From positions 20,882 to 84,881 of the forward strand of contig CAZVRH010000002.1 in NCBI GenBank assembly GCA_964629335.1: a stretch of DNA of 64,000 nucleotides, read 5' to 3'. Below, piece by piece: positions 1 to 8,279 of this stretch. The position numbers were made by a program, and so were the translations under genes. A model generated the notes under the pieces. The model worked only from the letters and a program-made list of their open reading frames with translations, was not told the DNA's origin and did not search any database. The stretch's first letter is position 1; each line of letters opens with the position of its first letter. This DNA is from CACPJA01 sp964629335 (GTDB lineage: Bacteria > Pseudomonadota > Gammaproteobacteria > Steroidobacterales > UBA11654).

Positions 1-501
1 CAGAGTCATAATCCGAGCTGCTTCAGGGAACCATTGATCCCAACAGATCCCCGTACCTATTTTGCCGTAAGTTGTATTAAAAACTTTAAATCCAGTATTA
101 CCAGGATGAAAATAGTACTTTTCCTCATATCCAGGCCCATCAGGAATATGCGATTTTCTGTATACATCGAGTATCTCTCCATTAGCATCGATCATTGCTA
201 AAGAGTTATAAAAGGTATTATTGTCTCGTTCAAAAAAGCTCGTTGGTAAAACAACAGCGAGTTCTTTAGCAAGTTCAGACATTTCGTTGAGTAAGGGATT
301 GTTTTTAAAGGGTTTAGCTAACTCAAAGTTTTTAGGATCGTTCAGGCAAGGAAAGTAAACTGATTCGAATAATTCTTGAATAAGTATTATTTGCGCGCCT
401 TGTGCAGCAGAATCTGCAATCAATTGTTTTGCGTTATCAATGTTAGCTCTCGTGTTTGTAGAACATGGCATTTGTGTTGCCGCTACAGTAACCTTTCTCA
501 T
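1..501 (-). CDS. aguB: N-carbamoylputrescine amidase, C-terminus cut by window edge
   Basis: This nitrilase-superfamily enzyme hydrolyses N-carbamoylputrescine to putrescine, CO2 and ammonia, the last step of the agmatine route to putrescine in the cytoplasm. The 167 visible codons begin MRKVTVAATQM and show the nitrilase triad: Glu in ILIQELFE (about residue 43), Lys in VYRKSHIPDGPG and the nucleophile Cys in TGICWDQWFPE. The frame is open to the window edge, so about 120 residues are missing. ATG at 499-501 is preceded by GGAG six bases upstream. The gene lies 14 bp downstream of aguA on the same strand, so the two form a pathway operon. Confidence 0.9.
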   Translation of the reverse strand, partial: MRKVTVAATQMPCSTNTRANIDNAKQLIADSAAQGAQIILIQELFESVYFPCLNDPKNFELAKPFKNNPLLNEMSELAKELAVVLPTSFFERDNNTFYNSLAMIDANGEILDVYRKSHIPDGPGYEEKYYFHPGNTGFKVFNTTYGKIGTGICWDQWFPEAARIMTL

Positions 502-515
502 GATGTCTCCATATG

Positions 516-1547
516 TTAAATAAAGGGTTGTTGTTGTGTTATACAATGGACACATCCACCGCCTTCAACAATCCTTGATCCCTCAAGTGTAACAATTTTT
601 CTATCATGAAAAACCTTTGAGATTGTTTCTATGGCTTCTTTATCCTTGGGATCATTAAAAATTGGTAAGACGACCCCGTTGTTTGCAATATAAAAGTTAA
701 TATAAGATAAGGGCATACGCTCGTTTAGGAATTCTTTATAACCAGGTTGATGAATTGTGATGATATCATAGCTCCTTCCTTGTAAATCTTTTGCGTGTTT
801 TAGACGGTTATTGTTTTCCTTTAGTCGTTCATAATTTGAATCCAGTTGGTCAAATTCAGTTAATGCAATAATCTGATTATTTGGAGTAAAGCAAGCTAAA
901 TTATCAATATGCCCTCCGGTGTCATCAAATTCTAAGGCAGCAATCAACCAGATAAAGTTTTCAACACCTAGGTATTTTTCAAGAATATGTTCAGCTTCTT
1001 TCTTATCTAAACCAGGGTTTCTCATTGGATCCAGTATTACATCTTCAGTTAACATAAGGGTTCCCTTACCGTCAGTGTGGATAGCGCCGCCTTCAAGAAC
1101 AATGGGTGCATTAAAATGCATGACGTCAAGATGTTGGATTATTGTCGCAGCTATCTCAGCATCTTTTGAATAATCAAGCCCGCAATTCTCACCGTAATTG
1201 TTAAACGTCCAGTTGATACCTGCTATTTGCTTGTTATTGGAAACAAAGGTTGGTCCAGAATCTCTACACCAACTGTCATCAATAGAAAAGTTGACAACAG
1301 TAACATTAGAGGTGACCATCGATTTTAATGCCTCAACGTCCCCTTGATTGGCTACTAATGTTACTGGCTCAAACAATGAAATAAGGTTTGCAGTTTCTGC
1401 ATAAGCTTCTCTCATAGTATTTGTGTTAGGGTATCGTTGGAGATCGAGACCTGTTGGCCACATCATCCATGTTTGTGAATGAGGTTGCCATTCTGCAGGC
1501 ATATAAAAACCTAAATCTTTTGGATACTTATTTATTAATTCATCCAT
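516..1547 (-). CDS. aguA: Agmatine deiminase
   Basis: Converts agmatine to N-carbamoylputrescine plus ammonia; substrate for the aguB product next door. The 343-residue protein has the guanidino-modifying (PPADeiminase) fold signatures: WCRDSGPTF (about residue 92), EGGAIHTDGKG (about 153), DDTGGHIDNLACF (about 206) and the C-terminal GGGCVHCITQQ carrying the nucleophilic Cys of HCIT; the family usually has GGGNIHCITQQ, so Asn-Ile has become Cys-Val. Length is slightly below the usual 350-370. The family-conserved block begins at residue 12 (LGFYMPAEW), so the ATG at 1547 is the only sensible start. That start is just 5 nt after the mature 3' end of tmRNA and has no Shine-Dalgarno in that gap. 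Confidence 0.95.
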   Translation of the reverse strand: MDELINKYPKDLGFYMPAEWQPHSQTWMMWPTGLDLQRYPNTNTMREAYAETANLISLFEPVTLVANQGDVEALKSMVTSNVTVVNFSIDDSWCRDSGPTFVSNNKQIAGINWTFNNYGENCGLDYSKDAEIAATIIQHLDVMHFNAPIVLEGGAIHTDGKGTLMLTEDVILDPMRNPGLDKKEAEHILEKYLGVENFIWLIAALEFDDTGGHIDNLACFTPNNQIIALTEFDQLDSNYERLKENNNRLKHAKDLQGRSYDIITIHQPGYKEFLNERMPLSYINFYIANNGVVLPIFNDPKDKEAIETISKVFHDRKIVTLEGSRIVEGGGCVHCITQQQPFI

Positions 1548-1552
1548 AATTC

Positions 1553-1900
1553 TGGTGGAGGCGGCGGGAATCGAACCCGCGTCCGCCAGCTATCCGCATT
1601 ATGATCTACATGTTTATCCTTTTCTTTAAATTTAGTTTCATAGAACCGAAAGGAAGGTCACTATAAAACGATCCTCTGACTTAGAGTTTAGTAATTATTT
1701 GCAGAAGAAAAATAACTACGATCTTGGATAATTTTCATTAATTTAACCCTCCAAGAGAGGTCAGATTAATGCCAGCTGGATTAAGCAGCTAGTGCGTAGT
1801 TGTCGTTTGCAACTAATTTAATTCAGATTTTTTTAAGTGGATTCTGAACCTCTACATGCACATAATGTTTCAACACCAACGTCGAAACCTTGACGCCCCC
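1553..1900 (-). ncRNA. ssrA: Transfer-messenger RNA (tmRNA)
   Basis: Rescues ribosomes stalled on broken mRNA, acting with SmpB encoded about 1 kb upstream. The 5' end GGGGGCG (1894-1900) pairs with CGCCTCC before the encoded ACCA 3' end (1553-1556), with one G-U pair, and the TTCGATTCCCG T-arm lies just inside. The 348-nt length is close to the 363 nt of E. coli. The tag reading frame is at 1781-1810: GCA AAC GAC AAC TAC GCA CTA GCT GCT TAA, giving ANDNYALAA after the charged Ala. Compared with E. coli ANDENYALAA one Glu is missing, while the LAA degradation signal is kept. Confidence 0.96.
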
Positions 1901-1904
1901 TCTT

Positions 1905-1934
1905 TTAATAATCAATTGTGCAGTATTATCGCAA
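1905..1934 (-). promoter_or_regulatory. Candidate sigma-70 promoter for tmRNA
   Basis: On the minus strand TTGCGA (-35, at 1929-1934) and TATTAA (-10, at 1905-1910) are separated by 18 bp and sit directly upstream of the tmRNA 5' end at 1900. Each box matches the consensus at four of six positions. The position fits; the match is moderate. Confidence 0.4.
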
Positions 1935-1962
1935 CTAAAGAATTAAGTTTAAACTAGAAAAG

Positions 1963-2994
1963 TTATCGTGATTCTATGGAATCCAGTATCCATTCTTTAA
2001 AATAGGGGTGAGTTGAAAGGCCTTTTGAGTTAAATGTGTAATCTAAGTTGTTAAAATCTTTTTTAATATTTTTTTGTATACCTTTTCCTGACATTAAGTT
2101 TGAGACCATAAGGACTCTCATTCCTTTCTCGTTGGAGTTATTTATAAACTCTTTAATTCGTTGAACATTATTTTCACGAACCTCTTTGGAAGCATCGTCT
2201 TGGAGTGTAAATGAACGTACACTATGAAACTCTGAGTTATCAGTTATAAATTCCGCTATATTGTCCATAATCAATAATTCTTTGGCATTGTCATCAGAAT
2301 CAACAGGGCCATGGGCTATGATAATAACCACTTCATTCTTTTGATTTATGCTAATTTCCTCAGCGTATTCCAGTATTATTTTTTTTGCAAAGATGCTATC
2401 GCTGATTGGCTCTAAAAAGACTATTCCTTGGGTTTTAACTTGATTAACATCGGCGTAAGTAAAGTCCTCTTCGAGTTGAAAGATGTACTTCCATTGTCTA
2501 AAAAGAGTGTTGTAGGGTGTGCTTGTTACAGGAATTACGTATACATTTTCGATCTTGTTTTTCTTAATTTCGATTAAAGAACAACTGATGTGATTTGAAG
2601 CCATCATGCTCATGCCTAGGGAAAGCGAAGTTATATAAGAATCTCCAAGCTCTTTCATGCTTTCATAAAACTCGTCATCTCCTTGTTTCCCAAAACCATG
2701 GGCAAGGATTAATAAACCGTCTTTTGTCTCTGGATTGTTTTTAATGGGCCAATAATAGTTCGGTCCCATCATCTTCATCATATTGTTAATTTGTTCGTTT
2801 GATAATCTGGAAAGGGTGGGGAGTTTGGTTCTTAGTTGATCGTATTTTGTTTTCATAGATGACATCGGCATCATCTGTGGAAATTTTTTACCCGATTCAT
2901 TTATATTAACATTGCAATTCATCTCGTCCATTGCAAACACATTGAATGAAATAAAGGCAAGGACAGTTAATAGTCTGATTTGATTCTTTATCAT
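1963..2994 (-). CDS. Secreted CbiX/sirohydrochlorin-chelatase-like protein, function unknown
   Basis: Function not known. The 343-residue protein starts MIKNQIRLLTVLAF with a clear signal peptide ending near NVFA, so it should reach the periplasm. Two segments, LLILAHGFG (about residue 93) and VVIIIAHGPVD (about 224), each look like the first strand and His-Gly turn of a CbiX/SirB chelatase half, suggesting a duplicated chelatase fold. The usual second metal-ligand region is altered to SGKGIQKNI. The N-terminal third is Met-rich (QMMPMSSM, NNMMKMMG). ATG at 2994 shares one base with the smpB stop (TAATG), implying coupled translation; a longer frame from 3045 would lose the signal peptide. 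The chelatase relation is inferred from short motifs only. Confidence 0.65.
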   Translation of the reverse strand: MIKNQIRLLTVLAFISFNVFAMDEMNCNVNINESGKKFPQMMPMSSMKTKYDQLRTKLPTLSRLSNEQINNMMKMMGPNYYWPIKNNPETKDGLLILAHGFGKQGDDEFYESMKELGDSYITSLSLGMSMMASNHISCSLIEIKKNKIENVYVIPVTSTPYNTLFRQWKYIFQLEEDFTYADVNQVKTQGIVFLEPISDSIFAKKIILEYAEEISINQKNEVVIIIAHGPVDSDDNAKELLIMDNIAEFITDNSEFHSVRSFTLQDDASKEVRENNVQRIKEFINNSNEKGMRVLMVSNLMSGKGIQKNIKKDFNNLDYTFNSKGLSTHPYFKEWILDSIESR

Positions 2995-3455
2995 TAGTTC
3001 CTCGTAATATATTTTTTGGCTATTCTTTCTTGATCTCTTTTCCAATCTCTTTGTTTTATAAGATTTCTTTTGTCTTGTTTCTTTCTTCCTTTAGCTAATC
3101 CTAATTTAACCTTAACTTTTCCTTTTTTCCAATAAAGTGAAATAGGGATCAATGTGTATCCTTTTTGACTAATGTACCCATTTAGTTTAGAGATTTCTCG
3201 TTTATGAAGTAATAATTTTCTGGTTCTAGTCGCTTCTGATTCGTCGGTGATATTAGCATTTCGTAGAGGAGAAAAGTGTGCACCGATGAGGAAGACTTCA
3301 TTATTTTTAAGAATCGCATAACTTTCTTTTATATTTCCTCGGTTATCTCTAAGACTTTTTACCTCCCATCCTTTTAAGGCAATTCCTGCTTCGATTTGTT
3401 CTTCAACATTAAAATCAAATAATGCTTTTTTATTTTTAATAATTGTATTTGTCAT
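2994..3455 (-). CDS. smpB: SsrA-binding protein SmpB
   Basis: Binds the tRNA-like domain of tmRNA and delivers it to stalled ribosomes. The 153-residue length is typical (E. coli 160). Visible family blocks are FDFNVEEQIEAGIALKGWEVKSLR in the N-terminal half (about residues 13-36), the YAILKNNEVFLIGAHFSPL strand (about 46-64), and a C-terminal basic tail rich in Lys and Arg that enters the mRNA channel. The gene runs toward tmRNA with the CbiX-like gene overlapping its stop by one base. It diverges from the NSS transporter across a 53-bp spacer containing a TATAAT on the minus strand (3489-3494), a likely -10 box for smpB. Confidence 0.96.
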   Translation of the reverse strand: MTNTIIKNKKALFDFNVEEQIEAGIALKGWEVKSLRDNRGNIKESYAILKNNEVFLIGAHFSPLRNANITDESEATRTRKLLLHKREISKLNGYISQKGYTLIPISLYWKKGKVKVKLGLAKGRKKQDKRNLIKQRDWKRDQERIAKKYITRN

Positions 3456-3508
3456 TGATTTCAGGGTAATTTAGTCCTATCAAGTAACATTATAACGTTT
3501 TCGTATAA

Positions 3509-4882
3509 ATGAGTAATATCTCAAATAAAGAAAGACAATCAATCCATGGTTTATGGTCATCACGGATGACATTCATTCTCGCTGTTACCGGTTCAGCAAT
3601 TGGTTTGGGTAACATATGGAAATTTCCATATGTGGCTGGAGCCAATGGAGGAGGGGCATTTGTCTTAGTTTATCTGATATGCATTTTAGTTATTGGTTTT
3701 CCGATTATGGTTTCTGAGATTCTATTGGGGAGAAAAGGAAGAAGGAACCCGATTACATCAATGCAACTACTAGGCATCGAGGAAACTGGAAACAAGCACT
3801 GGCAAATTGTGGGCTTTATAGGTTTATTTGCAGGGTTCCTGATTCTTTCCTATTACAGCGTAATAGCCGGTTGGACGCTTCACTATTTCACACTTTCAAT
3901 CAGTGGAGCGTTCAATAATCTTCAAACAGAAGAAGTGAATCTAATTTTTTCTGATTTGACTGGTTCAATAATGACTCAGTCAATCTTCCATACACTGTTT
4001 ATGCTAATAACTGTGATGATAATAGCCAAAGGCATAAAGAATGGTTTGGAGAAAGCTGTAAAGTTTATGATGCCTGCTTTGCTGTTTATCATGTTAATGC
4101 TCTTAATCTACTCAATTACACAAGGCGATTTCTCTAGAGGTGTTGAATTTCTATTAAAACCGGACTTTTCAAAAATCAATTCTGAAAGCATTTTGGCCGC
4201 AATGGGTCAGGCTTTTTTTACTCTTAGTCTGGGCATGGGCTGTATTGTTATGTATGGTGCCTATTTACCGAAAAATGAATCAATTGTTAAAACATCATTA
4301 ACTATCATATTTTGTGACACCTTAATTGCCTTATTAGCAGGGTTAGTAATTTTTCCAATTGTTTTTGATAATAATCTTGCACCGACGGATGGCCCAGGAT
4401 TAATATTTTTAACACTACCCTTGGCGTTTTCAGACATTAACGGTGGTTTATTGTTTGGGTCATTATTTTTTATTCTCCTTGGTTTTGCCGCTATTACCTC
4501 TGCTATAAGTTTACTAGAACCTTCCGTTGCTTGGATGATTGAAACTAGGCACATCAATAGAGGCACATCTGCTTTAATAATAGGATCAGTGATTTGGTTA
4601 CTAGGCTTCTTAACGATCTTATCATTTAATGAATTATCAGACTTTATTGTCTGGAAAGGCACGCTATTCGATAATATTGACTATCTCACCAGTAATATTT
4701 TATTGCCGATTAGTGGACTATTATTTACCGTATTTGCAAGTTGGTTTATGAGTAAGTCATCATCTCGTTCTGAATTATCTGATATTCCGCTAACTTCGTA
4801 CAAAGTATGGCAATTTCTTGCAAAAGTTGTTGCCCCTATAGGCGTGTTAATTATTTTTCTTAACGCTATTAATATTTTTTGA
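3509..4882 (+). CDS. Sodium-dependent transporter, NSS/SNF family
   Basis: Predicted inner-membrane sodium symporter of the neurotransmitter:sodium symporter (LeuT-fold) family; bacterial members usually import amino acids, but the substrate cannot be read from sequence. The 457 residues give about 11 or 12 hydrophobic segments. TM1 shows the sodium/substrate-site motif GSAIGLGNIWKFPY (about residues 28-41) followed by GANGGGAF, and TM6 has FFTLSLGMG with the unwound Gly region. ATG at 3509 follows TATAAC at 3491-3496. Its stop overlaps the likely ratA start (TTGA), so the two are probably cotranscribed. The location between smpB and ratA replaces the direct smpB/ratA adjacency seen in E. coli. 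Confidence 0.9.
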   Translation: MSNISNKERQSIHGLWSSRMTFILAVTGSAIGLGNIWKFPYVAGANGGGAFVLVYLICILVIGFPIMVSEILLGRKGRRNPITSMQLLGIEETGNKHWQIVGFIGLFAGFLILSYYSVIAGWTLHYFTLSISGAFNNLQTEEVNLIFSDLTGSIMTQSIFHTLFMLITVMIIAKGIKNGLEKAVKFMMPALLFIMLMLLIYSITQGDFSRGVEFLLKPDFSKINSESILAAMGQAFFTLSLGMGCIVMYGAYLPKNESIVKTSLTIIFCDTLIALLAGLVIFPIVFDNNLAPTDGPGLIFLTLPLAFSDINGGLLFGSLFFILLGFAAITSAISLLEPSVAWMIETRHINRGTSALIIGSVIWLLGFLTILSFNELSDFIVWKGTLFDNIDYLTSNILLPISGLLFTVFASWFMSKSSSRSELSDIPLTSYKVWQFLAKVVAPIGVLIIFLNAINIF

Positions 4883-5307
4883 TTTTGAATCAGTTCAAAC
4901 GATCATTTGTGATTCAGAAGCCTCTTGATAGTGTGTTTGATCTTTTCTCCGATGTCCGGCAGTATCATACTTTCATTCCGTATTGTGTAGATTCAGAAAT
5001 TATAGAAAATAATGATGAATACACCTTAGCTTGTTTAACCCTAGATTTTTTTGGAAAGAGAACATCTCTTACTACGAAAAATGAAATTGAAACAAATACA
5101 TCGATTAAAATGAATTTAATTGATGGCCCATTTCAACACTTTAAAGCCCAGTGGACCTTTGATGCTATTGACGATAAAACTACTGATCTTAATTTTGAAA
5201 TGGAATATAAAATAAGTAATAAGTTACTAGAATTTGTATTTAATAAAAATCTGAACGTTGTTAGTGACTCAATCATAAGAGCCTTTCAGGTAAAACTAGT
5301 AAACTAA
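4879..5307 (+). CDS. ratA: RatA/COQ10-like START-domain protein
   Basis: Member of the polyketide-cyclase/COQ10 START family. E. coli RatA was described as a toxin acting on 50S subunits, and family members also bind ubiquinone, so the true role here is open. The 142-residue protein shows the family pattern FDLFSDVRQYHTFIPYC (about residues 21-37), a central FFGKRTSL strand, the GPFQHFKAQWTF block and a C-terminal helix. The frame can begin at TTG 4879, overlapping the transporter stop, or at TTG 4885; no ATG is suitably placed. It converges on bamE with a 4-bp overlap of the two coding ends. The ratB/rnfH gene usually next to it is absent. Confidence 0.85.
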   Translation: MILNQFKRSFVIQKPLDSVFDLFSDVRQYHTFIPYCVDSEIIENNDEYTLACLTLDFFGKRTSLTTKNEIETNTSIKMNLIDGPFQHFKAQWTFDAIDDKTTDLNFEMEYKISNKLLEFVFNKNLNVVSDSIIRAFQVKLVN

Positions 5308-5642
5308 TTAGCTGGTCTCGAAACTACGTCTTTCTCTATTCTGACTACCCTGTCATTTTCAAAATAAACAACCAGCCAATACTTTTGGGTATCTCCGTTT
5401 GATTCTGGACCCATTCTGGGTTGATATAAATAAATATAGTCCCATCGGTTTTGCTCGTAAGGAGTGCCTATCACAGGACCACCCAATAAATATTTTATCT
5501 GGCTTTTTGTCATGTTAATTTCAACACGGTCAATGTTTTCAATATTAAGAAGGTTGCCTTGCTGAAGATCTGGACGGTAAACACAAGCTTCGATAATAAT
5601 TACAATCGCAACAACAATAATGAGTTTACAAATTTTAGTCAT
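5304..5642 (-). CDS. bamE: Outer-membrane assembly lipoprotein BamE
   Basis: Small lipoprotein of the BAM complex, which inserts beta-barrel proteins into the outer membrane; its presence indicates a Gram-negative envelope. From ATG 5642 the protein is 112 residues: a basic start MTKICK, a hydrophobic stretch and IIEAC as a lipobox (Cys about residue 20, Glu at -2 being unusual). The mature part carries the BamE signature VYRPDLQQGN, then MTKSQIKYLLGGPV and W-Y-Y-containing strands. A longer frame from 5696 would place the signal peptide internally and is rejected. The start overlaps the nadK stop by 8 nt, so nadK and bamE are coupled. Confidence 0.93.
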   Translation of the reverse strand: MTKICKLIIVVAIVIIIEACVYRPDLQQGNLLNIENIDRVEINMTKSQIKYLLGGPVIGTPYEQNRWDYIYLYQPRMGPESNGDTQKYWLVVYFENDRVVRIEKDVVSRPAN

Positions 5643-6525
5643 TTCTTCTATCTTTACCCCAAAAAAGTTTAGATTTAAGAGTATCAAAATAATCATAATT
5701 TTCTGGATGCAATAAGGACACTGCTTTTTTTGCTTTCTTTACCAGTAATTCATGGCCCGGTTTAAGTTCTAAGATGGTGTCTCCATCAAGAACTATACTC
5801 GCTGTATCGTTTTGATGCTCGTTTAAACGTAGCATAATCTCTGATGAAGAAGGAACCACCATAGGTCTGTCATTAAGTGTGTGTGGACATATAGGAACTA
5901 ATACAAAGGCTTCAACATCAGGTTTCAAAATAGGGCCACCGCAGCTTAAAGAGTAAGCTGTGGAACCGGTAGGAGTGGAGATAATAAAACCATCTCCCTC
6001 GTGTGTATTAATAAATCTGGTGTCAATAAAGGTTTCAATATTGATCATTCGTCCAGTTTCTCTTCTGCTGATGACAATATCATTAAAGGCGTAACCAATA
6101 CTTTTTAAGTTGTTTTTCTCTCTGATAAATACCTCAATGAGCATTCTTTCTTCAATTTTAGATTTGCCTGAGACGATGTCCTCAATTACAACAATGGCAT
6201 TTTGAGGGTTAATATCAGTTAAAAAGCCTAACCTTCCTCGATTAATTCCGGTAATAGGTATCTCATGATCATAAGCGAGTTTAGTTGATTTAAGCATGGT
6301 TCCGTCGCCACCAACTGAAATGATGAGATCAACATCAACCATCTCTTTGCTGGAGATTAGGTTGTATCCTTTCTCTATTGTTTTCAAGGTATTGGGAAAG
6401 TTAGGATCAATTAAGTAGAAATCAAGTTTTTTGTTTTCAAAATTCTTAATAATTTCTTGAATAACAGAAAACGATCTTTCGTTACTAAAATTACTCGAGA
6501 AACCTATTTTTTTATATTCTTTCAT
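5635..6525 (-). CDS. nadK: NAD kinase
   Basis: Phosphorylates NAD+ to NADP+ in the cytosol. The 296-residue length is standard (E. coli 292). The family GGDGT motif is present as SVGGDGTMLKST (about residues 70-81), followed by GINRGRLGFLTD (about 93-104), the NDIVISR segment, and the large conserved block GDGFIISTPTGSTAYSLS with GGPI (about 177-199). The ATG at 6525 gives MKEYKKIGF, matching the usual short lead into the first strand. It diverges from hrcA across 84 bp and overlaps bamE downstream. Confidence 0.97.
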   Translation of the reverse strand: MKEYKKIGFSSNFSNERSFSVIQEIIKNFENKKLDFYLIDPNFPNTLKTIEKGYNLISSKEMVDVDLIISVGGDGTMLKSTKLAYDHEIPITGINRGRLGFLTDINPQNAIVVIEDIVSGKSKIEERMLIEVFIREKNNLKSIGYAFNDIVISRRETGRMINIETFIDTRFINTHEGDGFIISTPTGSTAYSLSCGGPILKPDVEAFVLVPICPHTLNDRPMVVPSSSEIMLRLNEHQNDTASIVLDGDTILELKPGHELLVKKAKKAVSLLHPENYDYFDTLKSKLFWGKDRRND

Positions 6526-6536
6526 TAACTAAACCC

Positions 6537-6565
6537 TTGACTGTTAAGAAATATTTGCAAATGAT
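6537..6565 (+). promoter_or_regulatory. Candidate promoter for hrcA-grpE
   Basis: TTGACT (6537-6542, five of six consensus positions) and AATGAT (6560-6565, four of six) are 17 bp apart, ending 44 bp before the hrcA start. The -35 is embedded in CCCTTGA, which also resembles a sigma-32 -35, but no CCCCAT-like -10 follows. No CIRCE palindrome (TTAGCACTC-N9-GAGTGCTAA) is present between nadK and hrcA. Confidence 0.45.
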
Positions 6566-6609
6566 AACAGATTAATTAAATATTAGCTTAATCGATCATT
6601 TCAATTAAC

Positions 6610-7653
6610 ATGACGGAAAAAACTAAAATTAATTTACCCTCTGATAGAGCCAAAAAAATACTCTCTGCAATAATAGATAATTACATAGAAGAAGGCATAC
6701 CTGTTGGGTCCAAGAAAATTGCGACATACGATCGCTTTAATTTAAGTCCTGCAACCATTAGAAATGTGATGTCTGATCTTGAGAATTTAGGTTTTCTGTC
6801 TTCTCCGCACACTTCTTCAGGACGGATACCAACCCCGAAAGGATATCGTTTCTTTATAGATCGATTGCTCCAACTTCAGCCGGTTGCTAATGACCAATTT
6901 ACATCTATCCAAGAAACCGTTTCTCAAACAAAATCTAACAGTAAAGACTTAGCCACAAATGTCTCATCAACACTGTCAGCCATTACACAATTAGCTGGCA
7001 TCGTAACAGTTCCTAAAAAACAAGAGAGCATCTTAAAAGAAATAGATTTTATTCCACTATCGGAAAAACGAATTTTGGCAATTGTCGTCATTAATGACGC
7101 TGAAGTTGAGAATAAAATCCTACAAATGAAAAGAAGTTATACCCGAGAGGAGTTACAGATATCATCAAATTATTTAAATCAAAATTATGTTGGTAAATCA
7201 TTTGAATATATTAAAGATGATTTAGTTAAACAAATTGAAGAAACCTCAGAATTAGCTCAATCCTTAATGAATAACATAGTTAACATTGCCGATGAAGTTC
7301 TCAAAACTCAAAAAACAGAAGAATACGTCGTCAGTGGTGAAAATAGGTTAATGGATTTTGATGAGTTATCAGATATAAAGAAATTAAAAGAACTCTTTCA
7401 AGTTTTCAATGAAAAACAGCTGCTTCTTCAATTATTAGACAAGAGTATTTCAACCAGTAATATTCAAATATTTATTGGTGAAGAATCTGGCTATAAATTA
7501 CTTGATAATTGCAGTCTAATTACAGCCCCTTATACCAATGAAGAAGGCTCCATTGGTGTCTTGGGAGTTATTGGACCTACACGAATCGCCTATCAAAAAG
7601 TTATTCCAATAGTAGATATAACAGCCAAATTGCTCAGTCAATCATTGAAATAA
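6610..7653 (+). CDS. hrcA: Heat-inducible transcription repressor HrcA
   Basis: Repressor of chaperone genes that classically binds CIRCE operators and needs GroEL to stay active. The 347 residues match the family length. The N-terminal winged helix is clear: PVGSKKI, FNLSPATIRNVMSDLENLGF (about residues 42-61), then SSGRIPTPKGYRFF. The C-terminal part has the family end GSIGVLGVIGPTRIAYQKVIPIV. It heads hrcA-grpE-dnaK-dnaJ. HrcA is absent from E. coli but occurs in some other gammaproteobacteria such as Xanthomonas. No CIRCE is visible in any spacer of this cluster, so its operator is perhaps at groESL outside the window. Confidence 0.95.
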   Translation: MTEKTKINLPSDRAKKILSAIIDNYIEEGIPVGSKKIATYDRFNLSPATIRNVMSDLENLGFLSSPHTSSGRIPTPKGYRFFIDRLLQLQPVANDQFTSIQETVSQTKSNSKDLATNVSSTLSAITQLAGIVTVPKKQESILKEIDFIPLSEKRILAIVVINDAEVENKILQMKRSYTREELQISSNYLNQNYVGKSFEYIKDDLVKQIEETSELAQSLMNNIVNIADEVLKTQKTEEYVVSGENRLMDFDELSDIKKLKELFQVFNEKQLLLQLLDKSISTSNIQIFIGEESGYKLLDNCSLITAPYTNEEGSIGVLGVIGPTRIAYQKVIPIVDITAKLLSQSLK

Positions 7654-7689
7654 AAAAAATTGACCATAGATTATGGTGAAGGAATTGAT

Positions 7690-8271
7690 ATGAATGACAA
7701 AACAAATAATCTTGATGACCCAAGCCATGAGTTAACTGAAGATGAATCATTATCTTCTAGTGAAGAATCTTTGTCTGAAAATAATGAAAAAGATCTTCTC
7801 TCTAAGGACAATGAACTTCTCCAACTCAAACAACAAGCAGACGATCATTGGGATAAAGTCTTAAGACTTCAAGCAGAACTTGAGAACCTAAGAAAAAGAA
7901 CATTAAAGGATATAGAAAGTGCAAGCAGAGGTTCTATAGAGAGAGTTTTTCAAGAAATACTTCCAATTATGGACAGCTTTGAGTTAGGGATGAAAGTTGA
8001 CACATCCAATAAAGAAGGAATTGAGACCTTTATAGAAGGACAAACAGCTACCTATAAGCAGTTCCAATCTGTATTAGATAAATTTCTCATTGAAACAATT
8101 AATCCAGAAAATATGAAATTCGATGCTGAACTACATGAAGTTATGACCATGCAGGAAAGCGATGAAGTTGACAGCGGATATATCATAGAGGTCATACAAA
8201 AGGGATATCGTTTAAAAAATAGATTACTCAGACCTGCCAGGGTAATAGTCAGTTCCGACGAAAAAAAGTAA
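7690..8271 (+). CDS. grpE: Nucleotide-exchange factor GrpE
   Basis: Releases ADP from DnaK during the chaperone cycle. From ATG 7690 the protein has 193 residues (E. coli 197): an acidic, disordered first 45 residues, a long helix containing LQAELENLRKRTLKDIE (about 60-76), and the C-terminal beta domain with MTMQ and the family ending VIQKGYRLKNRLLRPARVIVS. An upstream TTG at 7660 is in frame, but ATG 7690 has GAAGGA about eight bases ahead and a conventional N-terminus. It follows hrcA by 36 bp and should share its transcript. Confidence 0.95.
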   Translation: MNDKTNNLDDPSHELTEDESLSSSEESLSENNEKDLLSKDNELLQLKQQADDHWDKVLRLQAELENLRKRTLKDIESASRGSIERVFQEILPIMDSFELGMKVDTSNKEGIETFIEGQTATYKQFQSVLDKFLIETINPENMKFDAELHEVMTMQESDEVDSGYIIEVIQKGYRLKNRLLRPARVIVSSDEKK

Positions 8272-8279
8272 CTCATTAC

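Noticed and set aside
5643..5696. N-terminal extension of bamE
   Set aside because: It would bury the lipoprotein signal sequence; ATG 5642 gives a standard lipoprotein start.
7660..7689. TTG start for grpE ten codons upstream
   Set aside because: ATG 7690 has a good Shine-Dalgarno and a normal GrpE start; the upstream codons are not conserved in type.
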